Positions 45,379 to 60,800 of a stretch of DNA of 64,000 bases are shown piece by piece. Below the pieces are notes generated by a model. The model did not search any database. It saw nothing but the letters and a program-made list of their open reading frames with translations, and was not told the DNA's origin. The DNA comes from Eleginops maclovinus (taxonomy: Eukaryota > Chordata > Actinopteri > Perciformes > Eleginopidae). The stretch is from assembly GCF_036324505.1 (NCBI RefSeq), contig NC_086354.1, positions 7,675,295-7,739,294 of the forward strand, given 5' to 3'. Position 1 is the first letter of the stretch. Each line of letters begins with the position of its first letter. The translations under genes and the position numbers were made by a program.

Positions 45379-48300
45379 ATGGCGTCCATGGAGGAAGAGC
45401 TGACCTGCTCTGTGTGCCGAGACTGCTTCAGCAAATCCCACCCTCTTCCCTGCGGTCACAGCTTCTGTCCCACCTGCATCCGTGAGGCCTGGAGTGGGCA
45501 GGGCGAGGGCAAAGGTCGCTTTAACTGCCCCCAGTGTCAGGAGGAGCACGGCGAAGTGCTGTGTGACTGCTGTCCGACAGAGGAAGCGGATGAAGGAAAG
45601 CCACAGTTGGCCGTCAAGACCTGCCTGAGGTGTGAGGTGTCACTGTGTGCTCAACACCTCCAACCCCATCTGGAGAGACCGGCGTTTAGCACCCACCTGC
45701 TGGTGGACCCGCTGGGGGACCTCTCCCAGCGAAAGTGCCAGACACACGCAGAGATACTGAGATACTACTGCGCCGATGACAGGGAGTACGTGTGTGGAGA
45801 CTGTCTGCTGGACGGGAGCCATGCTCAGCACAAAGTGAAGGCGCTGAGACAGGTGGAAGAGGATCTGAAGGTCAGCTGGAAGAAAATGTGTTTGTTTTGT
45901 AAAATTTGTCTGTGCACAGTTCATGCGTTTCCTCATATAAGTGTGACTCCCCAGGTTATTCTCCAGACCCTGCTCAGCAAAGCAGAGGAGAAGATGAAAG
46001 ATGGACAGCGAATCCTCAAAGAGCATGAGTGTATTGATTCAACCATGGCTGTGAGTATGAATAGTTTCAAATGCATCAGATATTTGGATTATAACCAATC
46101 ACTGATCTGGCACCAATCTCTCACGACTCATTTCAGGACTCCCTGATTGAGGACATCTCCCAGGTGGAGCGGCTGGGCTCAGACCTTCAGATCCAGGTGA
46201 CCAAGCTGGTGGGCGCTCTGAGGGAGATCACCAAGAGGGAGAGACAGCAGGTTATAGAGCGAGTGCATGAAGACTGCTCCAAAGTGAGAGACGACATGAG
46301 CCAGGCGCTGAGCATCCAGTACTACCTGGCCTCGCTGCTGTCAGAGACCGACCCTTTCCTGCTTATCTGGGTAAGAACTGATGTACAAACATGATTAGTT
46401 GACAGCTAATTCATAAAAATGCATTTATTCTGATGTAATATATTATAAGTAGGGTAGCCACTGTGGATAATGATGATACAGTGTTGTCAGTTATGCAAAT
46501 AACCTAGAAACAAGGAGATGTGTTAAGGAGAATATCTCAACCAAGCTCAATCGGTTGTCCTTTAGCTAACCGTTAGCAATGCTAGTGGCATGGCTCAAAG
46601 GCTCTTTCAAACCATGTCTTTGGTTCTTATCTTTTTAAAACACATATCTTCACAAGGATGGAGAATCTGTAGGGCACAGAACAAGATTTAAGTATCTGAA
46701 GATTTCAGGTACCTATCTGTTTCAGGCAATCAAGATTAAGCTGGTTTGTCTAAATAAACACTACTTGTCTGTGTATCCTATGCTTCCCTATGTGGCATTT
46801 CTTAACTCGCTGGCTGGTGAAGGGATTAACATTGCTGTCAACGTTTCATCGTGACTGAATGGGCATGGTTTCAAATTGGTAAATGAATGGACTGCATGTA
46901 GCGCCTCTCTGGCTTTTGCGACTATTCAACACGCTTTACAACAACACATGTTAGCATTTAAACACATTTATACAGACGCTGATATTGAGTTCAGGGGATT
47001 GAACCACAGCCGCTCTCCACATGTTGCTAAATCATGATTACAGCTCTATTAAATGACATAATGTTTAAATTTAACCCAAACCAGTGGAAAGAGAACAGAC
47101 TGCACAGACACTAAACTAATACAAGAAATAACCAAAACGGTTCTAAATTTGGGGCCCCCTGTTAGACTTGAGCCTATGTTCAAAATGTTGCCGATGTCGT
47201 CACCCCCCACCAATTGTCTGCCTAAGGCGTAAAGATGTTTAGAGCCTTTAAACTGTTCTTACCAAGCAGATTCACCTTTAAAAAAAACGATGAATAGTTT
47301 TTTCTTTTGTAAACGAATCCTTTACTGTCATGTTTTTCTCGGCTGTCCTTGACTCTTTCCTAGGCCTTTCAATCAGACGACACAAAGTAAGTCCAGATAA
47401 AAGCGTGTTATTAGTTGAGTTGTTGAGTGTAAAGGCAGTCTTTGTCTGTTGGAATCACTAAGTGTCTTAGTGTTAGACTATTAAAACCTTTTATCTTTGT
47501 ACATGGTAATCAACAAGATAGTCCCTGTACTGCAGCATGTGTTATCTCTTGTATCCTAGGTTACTAGCAGACCTGGACAGCCCAGTTTATGTCCCTGAGG
47601 CCGTCAGTCTGGACAGGAAACACATCTTGGAGGACATAGAGAGCAAGTACCGAGATTTCATCACCGGCACCCTCCGCTGCCTCAGTGAACTCAAAAGGGA
47701 GCTCTGTGAGTGCAGATGGGTGACACACCCCATTTATTTAAGAGGACAGTTGATTCCAAAATCTTGAATAATATGGTGATACAGTAAAAGAAACTAGATT
47801 CTATAATAAAATTCTAACAACAAGTTCTGTGGATTATCTTGAGTGAACAGGTCATGAGGAAAGAGACATTGCTGTGCTGCTTTTAAAATGTAGTACCTTG
47901 CTGCTCGAGCTTCACATGTGCCTTCTAGTTTCATTATATTCAAGAGAAGGCAGACATCTCTACGGCCCATATCCCAAACATTCTGCAACTCACACCAAAA
48001 TAATCTCAATTGATAAATACTCTGTACATTTTTTTATTTAAAATTGATCTGTGAACGGTCCCTTACCTTTTTTAAACAGGAAATGTTATTCTCATTTTCA
48101 GGTTGATATTTGTATTTTGTGTCTCAACAAGACATTTGATGTGATGCATTTTACCATGGTTTTATAGATTTGAAACAATTCAAATGGTTAAAGAACACAT
48201 ACCGTATTGCGCTCATTTTCAGGTTAAGAAATACTCCCTCTGGAGACAACTTTTGGATTTTAGCTTTTCCAGACCATTTACATGCACACAAACCTATAAA

Positions 48301-49687
48301 ACCAACTACAGGAAAGGGGAAATCCCCAAAAGCTTGAAAAGGCCTCTTGAATATCTTTGGAAAGAGTTGTTATTGCCTTTTTACAAAGAGTTAGATTAGA
48401 CGATTGGTCCTCATATTTAATCGTTCTATATGAATCTACCTCTAATAGACGTTTAGAGTAGCTTAGACTGAAAGCTGCCTCTAACTTTCTCTATGCCTTG
48501 CTTCATATTTTATTCCCCTCTCATGCAGTAACCAGTCCGTTGTCTCTGGACACTAACACGGCCCATCCCCTGTTAAGCATCCCTGATGACCTTCGATCTG
48601 TGACGCGGGTTAGAAACCGCCAACCCCACCCTGCTCACCCTGAACGTTTCGACCACTGGCCGCAGGTCCTCACCGCCCAGACCATTGCCTCTGGGACTCA
48701 CTACTGGGAGCTGGAAGCTGAGGGATTCTGGGACATTGGCGTCTGCTATAGAAGTATTCGACGGAAGGGGAAAGAGGGTAACGCCTTTGGAAACAACAAG
48801 GTACACATACCCCAAGAAAGTTTGTTCAGTTTAGAGCACACTGGTTTATAAAATATAATCTGGAATGGCTTTGAGGTAGAGTAGTTGTTTAGAATTGGAA
48901 GTGATTCACAGCCCACACAATCATAGTGTTAATGTATCCTTGACATATGCAAAATTCTTTTAAGGGTTGCAAAGATCGGAAACCGCTTTATAAATGCAGT
49001 CCATTCACCATTTATAATTACAAAATTCCAATAACAATTTCCCAGGTTGCAATTCCAATTGCTTGTGTTGTCTCACAAACAGTCTTACACCTAAATGTGC
49101 TTTGACAGAAACAACAATCCTAAATCTTTAGTAACACCCATTGAAGATTCAGATTACTTTAGTACCCGCAAAGTTTGCATAAAATTGGAAATGTGTCTTT
49201 GGCTCCGGCACATGAGACCACATTGACCAAACATAGCACATAATGCAGTTTACACACAATCATGCATCTTAAATTCTAAAGGTGACACTGAATAAAACCC
49301 TAACCCTAACCGATTATAAACATTGTTGGTACTTAATTTTCTGACAAAATCCATTGTTTCAGCTGTTCAATCAAAATGACATATTCCTGGATTAAAAGGC
49401 CTTTATTTAATGTCTAGGTATCATGGAGTTTGACGCAGCAGCACGACAGGAAGTTGGCTGCCTGGCACAACCGCAGGAAGACCCGCCTTGTGTACCAAAT
49501 GACCGGCAACCGTGTTGCTGTCACCGTGGACTACGGAGCAGGCACCATCACCTTCTCCGAGGTGGAACCATCCAACAACCTGACCCACCTCCACACTTTC
49601 TCCACCACATTCACTGAACCTGTGTGCTTGGGCTTTGGACTCTACAAAGCTGAGCTCAACAGTCGAATCACCATCCTCAAAGTCTGA
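45379..49687 (+). CDS. TRIM-family RING E3 ubiquitin ligase with PRY/SPRY domain
   Basis: Seven coding exons: 45379-45870, 45955-46050, 46137-46370, 47364-47386, 47560-47705, 48529-48800, 49418-49687; 510 residues. The RING is C3HC4 (C10, C13, C25, H27, C30, C33, C50, C53). A cysteine-rich B-box1-like segment (CDCC, then CLRCEVSLCAQH) and a B-box2 (about 120-158, with CGDC and SHAQHK) follow. A coiled coil spans the 96-, 234- and 23-nt exons, a size series typical of TRIM genes. PRY/SPRY follows (HPERFDHWPQVL, GTHYWELEAEGFWDIGVCY, then LGFGLYKAELNSRITIL). Such proteins ubiquitinate targets chosen by the SPRY domain, often in antiviral immunity. I cannot assign it to a named member; TRIM25-like or finTRIM-like are possible. 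The start could be extended by the exon at 44637-44791. Confidence 0.88.
46875..47035. repeat. Interspersed teleost repeat in TRIM intron
   Basis: The order GTAAATGAATGGACTGCATG, GCGCCTCTCTGGC, CACGCTTTACAACA, ATTGAACCACAGCCGC follows a repeat pattern I recognise from fish genomes (GTAAATGGACTGCATTTATA-type). A smaller relic of the same end in reverse lies at about 48975-49020 (CCGCTTTATAAATGCAGTCC). Both are intronic. Confidence 0.5.
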
Positions 49688-53920
<4,233 letters not shown>

Positions 53921-54425
53921 GGAAGGTGGTTGAGGTGTTAGAAAGGTGGTAGAAAGGGAATTGGATAACGCAGTATTGAGAAGGAGGCAGACAAAAAAGA
54001 AAAATAGATGGAAGAAATGGAAGGCTTTAATCTGTAACTCTCGGAAAGATGTGTTTTATGCAAAAACAAGAAGAAGATTGGGTAAATTAAGATAATTCTC
54101 ACTTGAGACCAAAAGAAAAGAAGGATAAGAGGATAAAACATGATTCATTTTGCCCTCCTGTTTCTGTGTATACATATTTGTTTGGTTATAAGAAATACTC
54201 TATTGTGATTAAATTATGAAAAAGTCATGCGAAAAGTGGGCTTCTCTGTTAAAATTATATTTTATTTCAAAAGTGATTGCAACGTTGCTGTGCTCCACAT
54301 GGCATCCTGTCTAGATAACAAATGTGCCCTTTGCTCTGTTGTGTTGATTGACTGATGCTCCTCTATATGCCTGTTAGTCTCCTGCAACATGCTCATTTAT
54401 ATTTCTTTTGAAGAGAAAATATTGA

Positions 54426-54431
54426 AATAAA
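54426..54431 (+). terminator. Cerebellin gene polyadenylation signal AATAAA
   Basis: AATAAA is followed within 20-40 bases by a GT/T-rich stretch (GTATGTCGCTTTTTTTTTC). This implies a 3' UTR of about 520 nt. Confidence 0.65.
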
Positions 54432-54622
54432 ATCTTATAATATTGGCTCAGTATGTCGCTTTTTTTTTCTGGACGAAACATTTGTAGACGAACACACAGA
54501 AATAATTGAGTTACTGTAATATTGAATTGTGTGTCAGTATTCCTCCCTCATCTCATGGTACTCTACCCACTGTGTGCCACGGCAGCTGTTTGTAAATATA
54601 GCTCTCACCAGCAGAGTCAGCG

Positions 54623-54805
54623 TTGGCGTGGATGGAGCAGACCCGCATGGGGCAGAGTGTGAGTGTGGAGGATAGCGGATACTCCTCGCAGGGCCGCAGA
54701 CAGATGGAGGCCTTGGCGATCAGGCAGGCTCTTCTCTACAGGGCTGCCATGGATAAAGTGTGGTGGGAGGTCACATTAAGTCACTTACGCTTCCCTGGTT
54801 CATGA
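54623..54805 (+). other. Orphan 60-codon open frame of protein-like composition
   Basis: A GC-richer island in AT-rich intergenic DNA carries an open frame, rich in charged residues, that includes SVEDSGYSSQGRRQMEALAI and QALLYRAAMDKVWWE. It is preceded by a good acceptor (CTCTCACCAGCAG at 54603-54615). I do not recognise it. It could be one exon of an unannotated gene, a conserved remnant or chance. Confidence 0.25.
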
Positions 54806-55254
54806 CCATTTCTCTCCATTTCTCTGTTGGCCCTATAGCAGAATCACTCTTGACCTTAGCTCCTAATTCCGAAGAATGAGGCCTCATGCTATTTTTTACA
54901 TTTTTGTGAGGTGTCCTTGATCATATTTGTTCGTTTTAAGCTGAGAAGGACTGCAGTGTTAAGTTTAATGAAAAATGTTTTATCAAAAGCCAAATTATCA
55001 ACCTCGCAAAACTGATGACTTGCTCAGAGACCTGAGAAAGTTGTTGGTCCCCTGTGTGCTACTTTTTTTTGGGGGGTAATATAATGAATTTTTATCAATG
55101 CTACAACTAAAATATTATAACTTAATGAGTTATACTATTTCAACTGCTCATTAATACAACAATATGTGGCAGCAACTTAATGCATTAAGGTTGTAGACGA
55201 CATAGTTCAAACCAAGCATGAGAATAATAAGAAAAAAGGCAAGTTAAAAGACTT

Positions 55255-55795
55255 TAAGTGATGCATAGCTATTGGTGCCAGAACAGCTTGTTTGAGTATT
55301 TCAGAAACTGCTGATGTACTGGGATTTATACCCACGGCTAGCTGTAGTTTACAGAAAATGTTTCACAAAAGAGAAAATATCCAGTGAAAGGCAGTTCTCT
55401 GGTTGAAAAGGCCTTGTTGATGTCAGAAGAAACAGCTTGAGCTTTGTTTAAATGCCACCTGAGCATTGTTGTGGACCATGCAACTCCTTTTATAAGCACA
55501 CTGTAGTCATCTTCTAATGGCTACTTCCAGCAGTAAAACATACTGGGTCTCAACGCTCAAAGCATCTTAAATTCTTGACCATGACAACGAGTTCACTGTA
55601 CCTCAAGGGCATCTACCGACCTATGGAGCCAATAATTGCTCATTTGGTATGTGTGTTGCTATCATGTGAATACAGTATTAACCAAAATGTATGAGTAAAG
55701 TTTCCAGCACCTTATTTAATATATGCCACAAAGAATTAGGGCCATTGTGAAGACAAAAGGAGTGTAAGAAATAAAGAGTCTGGTATCCTTAGGAG
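55255..55795 (+). repeat. Degenerate LINE-like interspersed repeat
   Basis: Phrases such as CAGAACAGCTTGTTTGAGTA, TTTCAGAAACTGCTGATGTA, ATCCAGTGAAAGGCAGTTCT and TTTCCAGCACCTTATTTAAT match, in order, a repeat I recall from many fish genomes, thought to be a non-LTR retrotransposon 3' region. It is full of stops and truncated. The class assignment is from memory and uncertain. The rest of 54450-56600 shows no gene apart from the orphan frame at 54623. Confidence 0.5.
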
Positions 55796-56594
55796 TGCCT
55801 TCACATGTTGGCCTGTAATTAAGCAAGGTGTCAATTTAAAGTTTTGAACTTTAACCATATATACGTACGAGTGTGTAGCCTACTTAGCCTACATGGGGCA
55901 TATTCTTCTGATTAAATCAATATGCTGTGCCCATACATAACTTCCAAAAGGAAGAAAGGAGCGGGCTGGGTGGTTAATAGAGTCGGCCCATTTGCCTTCT
56001 AGGATAATCTGACCATTCTTTAAAACAGCCTGATAATCATGTTTCAGTCTGTACCACTAGTGGGCGCCAAAACCTTGATCATACAGACCTGAATCAATGA
56101 TGGAGGCTCACCAATCTTCACATTGGTACCTAGCAGAAAGCTATTATTGATACCTCAAATTGTTATTTTAAAGAAATAAATCCGTCAATATGGCCACAAT
56201 ATCTGGAAGAATATTTTCGTATATAGTCCAAAGCGATATCCCGCTATGAAGATAATTCCTGAGCTGAAGCAAATGTAATAAAACCATCAGAAAAAAAACA
56301 ACAGTGTCATTCAGAAACCGGCCTGCTGGGTTAAATAGTCCAATAACCTTTTAATATGTATAAAATACCGTGTATTTCTCTTCAGTCAGCTCTAAATGGT
56401 TAACACTTTCGACCATGAGCTCCCACATCAGCATAACAGCAACATTGAAGATCACTTAGTCAATGATCCCAGCTAGGCCGCATTTATTGTTTTCTCAACC
56501 TAACTATGGTTCTCATCCCGCCCAAAAGTGGCCGCGCTGATGACCGATGGCCTCTGCTTCCAATGAAATAGCCGTATGCTGCCGGCTCCGGAGA

Positions 56595-56742
56595 AAACGG
56601 ACCAATCAGCGTCTAGAAGCATACGAGGGGCACGTATTCTACGCTTTCTCTGGTAAGAATGTTAGTTCCTGCTCTTCCCTGGCCGTTTCCTGTAATCGTA
56701 CAGTGTTGTGAGACGGAGAAAGCCATGTGTGTCGATGCAAAG
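56595..56742 (+). promoter_or_regulatory. chd8: chd8 promoter-proximal region and non-coding first exon
   Basis: A CCAAT box (56602-56606, GACCAATCAGCG) lies in a locally GC/CpG-richer stretch. A splice donor follows (GCAAAG|GTAAAT, exon end 56742). The first coding exon of chd8 opens after an acceptor at 57755, so a 5' UTR exon is needed and this is the best candidate. The start point is not determined. Confidence 0.5.
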
Positions 56743-57855
56743 GTAAATTTAGCACCCCGAATTTATTACTGTGAGAGTTGGGGCAGTGGATATAATGGTT
56801 ATTGTCATGTATTTTTGCCGAAAAATAGACTCAGACCAACCGAAACAGTATTGCGGCCTAACCCGTGTCTGAACGTTGACGGGCAATGGTTATTGTGGCA
56901 CGTTGCTTTGGTTTGGTCCGGTTTGTTGATGAGATTGAAGGAGTCCGGTAGACTGAATGGTTGGTAGTAAATGACAGAGTAGCAAGGAGAGGGTACCAAA
57001 CATACAATACATCATGTTTAAAAGCCTTGAAACGTTTTCGTTGCCACGCACGCTTTTGTAATAGCCACTTCTTGGTGGCGGTACAAGCTAATGCTAGCCG
57101 ACGGGTTTGTGAGAAAGGCTTCAATCCGACTAGAGAAAGCATCCTGTCGCTGTAGCATCAGTACCCTCCTCTTCTCACCTCACTACCAACTATTTTCATT
57201 CCCCAAATATTCCCTACATTGTTTAGCCTTCTGTATTTACAGTGAAACTTCCTGAACATGTTTTAGCGTCTTTATATCCCATTGATAGCGTTTTATGCAC
57301 AAGTTGACCATGAGTTTGGTGTTATTTTCAAAAACAGCATAGGGAGGCATTGGTTTTATAGGCGTCATATGTCGTCAAAAACAGGTTTTACGTCATAATT
57401 GTTAGATGAATAAGTTGTATTTGTGAGGTTTGTAATTAACAGTTCACTTGATAACTGAAGGCGCACCTCTTAGGAATTTAAAACAAGTGTGTTCATATTC
57501 AAATTGTATTATTTATTATACAATGCCTTCTTTTTGTGCATTAAAAACACTTTTCAGAACCAGAAGTTAAAAGATAGTCTTTTGTCAAGTAATGTTTCCA
57601 TCTGCTTGTTATCTTTGTTTACTTTAACACATGTACTAAGTATCCATTGAATGAGTCCCACCAAAATGTCTACTGTTCTCTGCAGGTTTGAGTTGTATAA
57701 TCATTATTTCTTTAAAAAACATCACCGTGATTTACGTTTTCTCCTCTTTTCCCAGCTGTTTACCTAAAAGTTGAGAAGAACTGGACTGCGACTATTGATC
57801 TTCCACCTCGGAGTCTTTTCACGCTCTGCCCGTCTCCCTGTGTGGAGTGGGCAAC

Positions 57856-60800
57856 ATGGCAGACCCCATCATGGACCTCTTTGAGGACACGCCGCTGTTT
57901 AACCTTGATGCCCTGCCGGACGATTCATTCACTCAGGGCTCTTCGGACCCCGTAGAGGAGGCCCTTAAGCTGGCTTTGGGCCAAGTGGACCCTCCGACCG
58001 AGGCTGAGCTCACTGTCAACGCGGGCCTCGGTGTTTCTGTAGCAGCTCCCACCATCCAGGACCCTGCCCCCATTCAAATCCTCACACAGCAGCCAGTGCC
58101 GGTGGCGACTGCTCAGACTGTTTCCATATCTGCAGCTTCCACCATAATCCCTGCTCCTGCCATGGTGGAAACTGTACCTCAGATCCAGACCCAGTCCACC
58201 ATACCAATTGTCAGCAGCACCAGCGTGGCCACCAGTAGCACGGTCCTGCTGAGCTCACCTCTGACTGTTTCCAGCTCCCCGGTCATCACCACCACTGCCA
58301 ACACGCAGCAGCTCACGCAGATAACTCATCAGCTCACTCCACAGCAGTTAGCTGCACTCACACAGCAGGCAGGCGGAAAAATTGTCATTCTCAAAGGGCC
58401 ACAGGGTCAAGCCCAGGTGCTGCAGACTGTATCAGGAGCCACAGGGCAGACCAGTGGAAAGGTCATCCGTGTATTGTCCGGCACTCAACTTAAACCTGGC
58501 ATGAACATACTGCAGGGCGGGACTGTTTTGAATCAGACGAGCCAGGGACAAGCTCAAGTCAAGGTGGGCACTGCGGGGGTGCAGAGGCTGCTGCAGTCTC
58601 CCAACGGGCCAGTGAAACAGATGCTGCTGACCTCCATGCCCCAGCAGACGCAGGGCCAGACAGTTCAGGTGCAGATCCCTTCTCAAGCTCAGATGGCTCA
58701 AGGCCAGACTCAAGTCCAAGTACAGACCCAGGCCCAACCTGCGCAGATCCAAGGCCAGGTGCAGCTGCAGGCTCAAACGCAGGTAAGCACCTCCTCTCCT
58801 TCTACACTGGCCACAGCAGGCGATGCTTGGGTTTGTTTTATGGTTTAAAGTTTCTCCACTTGGATTTTTATGCCAGTTTCTTTCCCCGAGCCTCATCCAG
58901 TGTATCTGTTTCTAGGGTGGTGAACAAAAGCGGATCACCCTGGTTCTCCAGCAGCCCTCCCAGGGAGCAGGTCATGGCCAGCAGCAGATCACACAGGTCC
59001 AGCAGGTTCAGACCCAGGGGGGGCAGCAGCAGCTGCCAACTAGACTGGTGCTGGGGCAGCTCCCCGGGGGCAAACTGGTGCTTCAGGGAAGCCAGCTAAC
59101 AGCCCTGACCCAGGCTCGGGCTGCAGGCCAGGCTGGAGGCCAGCCCAAAGTCCTTACCATTCAGCTGCAGGTGCAGCAGCAGCCCAACCAGCAAGGAGGG
59201 GTTAAGGTGAGAGAGAAGTGTGAGAGACCGTGGAATTACCTGCTTATTTTTGTTGTTGTTTTTTGTTCTCTTGTTTATGTCATAACACTCCGAGCTCTGA
59301 TGCTCTCTTTTACAATAGTGGGCAGAGCTGTCTTTTAGTTATTTTCTATTGATGCAATTTAAAGGGGGGTTGATATTTTCTATCCAGCCAGAGTTAAAAT
59401 AAATATGTTTTTGGCCATTGGGCCTTTTTTGGAGAGACAGAGTTACAGGGGGGTAGAGTGGAACACTGGTCTATGGGATGGATTCAAGCGCTGATATAGA
59501 ATTATTTCTAGTGGTGTTTTATGTAACTTGAACCAATGTGACATGCTGCTGCCCATCAGAATGCCCACAGCTTCCACAACAACAAAGTGTGCATGAGTGT
59601 AGTTATTTCGGCCTGTTTCACCCAAACCCACATTTGCATGTGCGGTTACACCTCTAAGGAACAATGGCTACTTTTGTGTAGCCACATAAGTCAAACTTTC
59701 CCACTTTGGCTCTGCTTACGAGAATGCATTGGCAGTAAATGTAACGCATGTATAAGCCGTATTATAATAATATGGTTTTACATGCTTCACTTCACTAAAT
59801 CTGTTTGTAAGTTCTATGAAGAAAATTGAGATAAAGTTAAAACTGTAGGAATTTTCACCGATTTTTTAGTTGTATCACACGGACACATCTGGAATGTGGC
59901 CCTTTTAACGTAGTGTTGAATTGATGCTATGTGTAGCCCATCTTAGCACAAAGTTTAGAAAATGAGGAAACTTGTTAGAATAGGCATTTTACACAACTAA
60001 ATAACCGTCCAGCCTCAACACATCCTGGACTAATACTGCTTTTAGAAAGATGAAGATTTCGGACTATTTATAAGCAGACATGCAGGCAGATTTCCCAAAT
60101 ATGTTCTTTACAATCTTGCCAAATTCTCCCAGGATATTTACTGTGTCTTCTGTACTGTGACATCTATACATATCTATATATATATACACGTGTGTGTATA
60201 TATATATATCAGTAAGTTTTGTAATCTACTTTTTCAAAGGGGTCTGTGTCTTGACCTCTCTCTTCTTTCCCTGTCACAGTACCAGCTGGTCTCAGGAACG
60301 GGAAACACCGGCGGCCCGCAGGTGCTGCAGATCACGCAGGGCCAAGGAGGACAGAGAGTTGCAGTGCCACTCAAAATGCTTCTGCAGCCACAGGTAGACT
60401 TTCACACATGTATAGACCTCCCTGCATTTGATATACTTATACACTGTTTATGAAGACGGGATGCTTGAGGGTGTCTTTGGGGCTTATAGTGTTTAATTTC
60501 ATCAAGAATCCCACCGATTTAAGATCACTTTAGCGAGAGAGAACTGAGAATAAGAAACACATGTTTATAACTGAGGCTGCACAATTAATCTACATTTTAA
60601 AACCTCTAAGGAAATCACACCATGATCCTTTCTATTTTTAAATGATTTCTTTCGAATATGGTCAGTCTCCTAAATATCGCACATTTTAACCCAGTTCCAA
60701 CAACGTGCAGCCTTCTTTTTTTTCCTCCTAAGCCCAAACAATGAATGAAAATTCTGCCCTCTAAAACATTGTCTTTCACACAGACGAGCACTGCAACTTC

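Noticed and set aside
49290..49312. CCCTAACCCTAACC, telomere-like sequence
   Set aside because: Only two full units; too short for an interstitial telomere array.
57847..57855. GTG start adding three codons to CHD8
   Set aside because: The ATG at 57856 begins the conserved MADPIMDLF sequence; a GTG start is not expected in a vertebrate gene.
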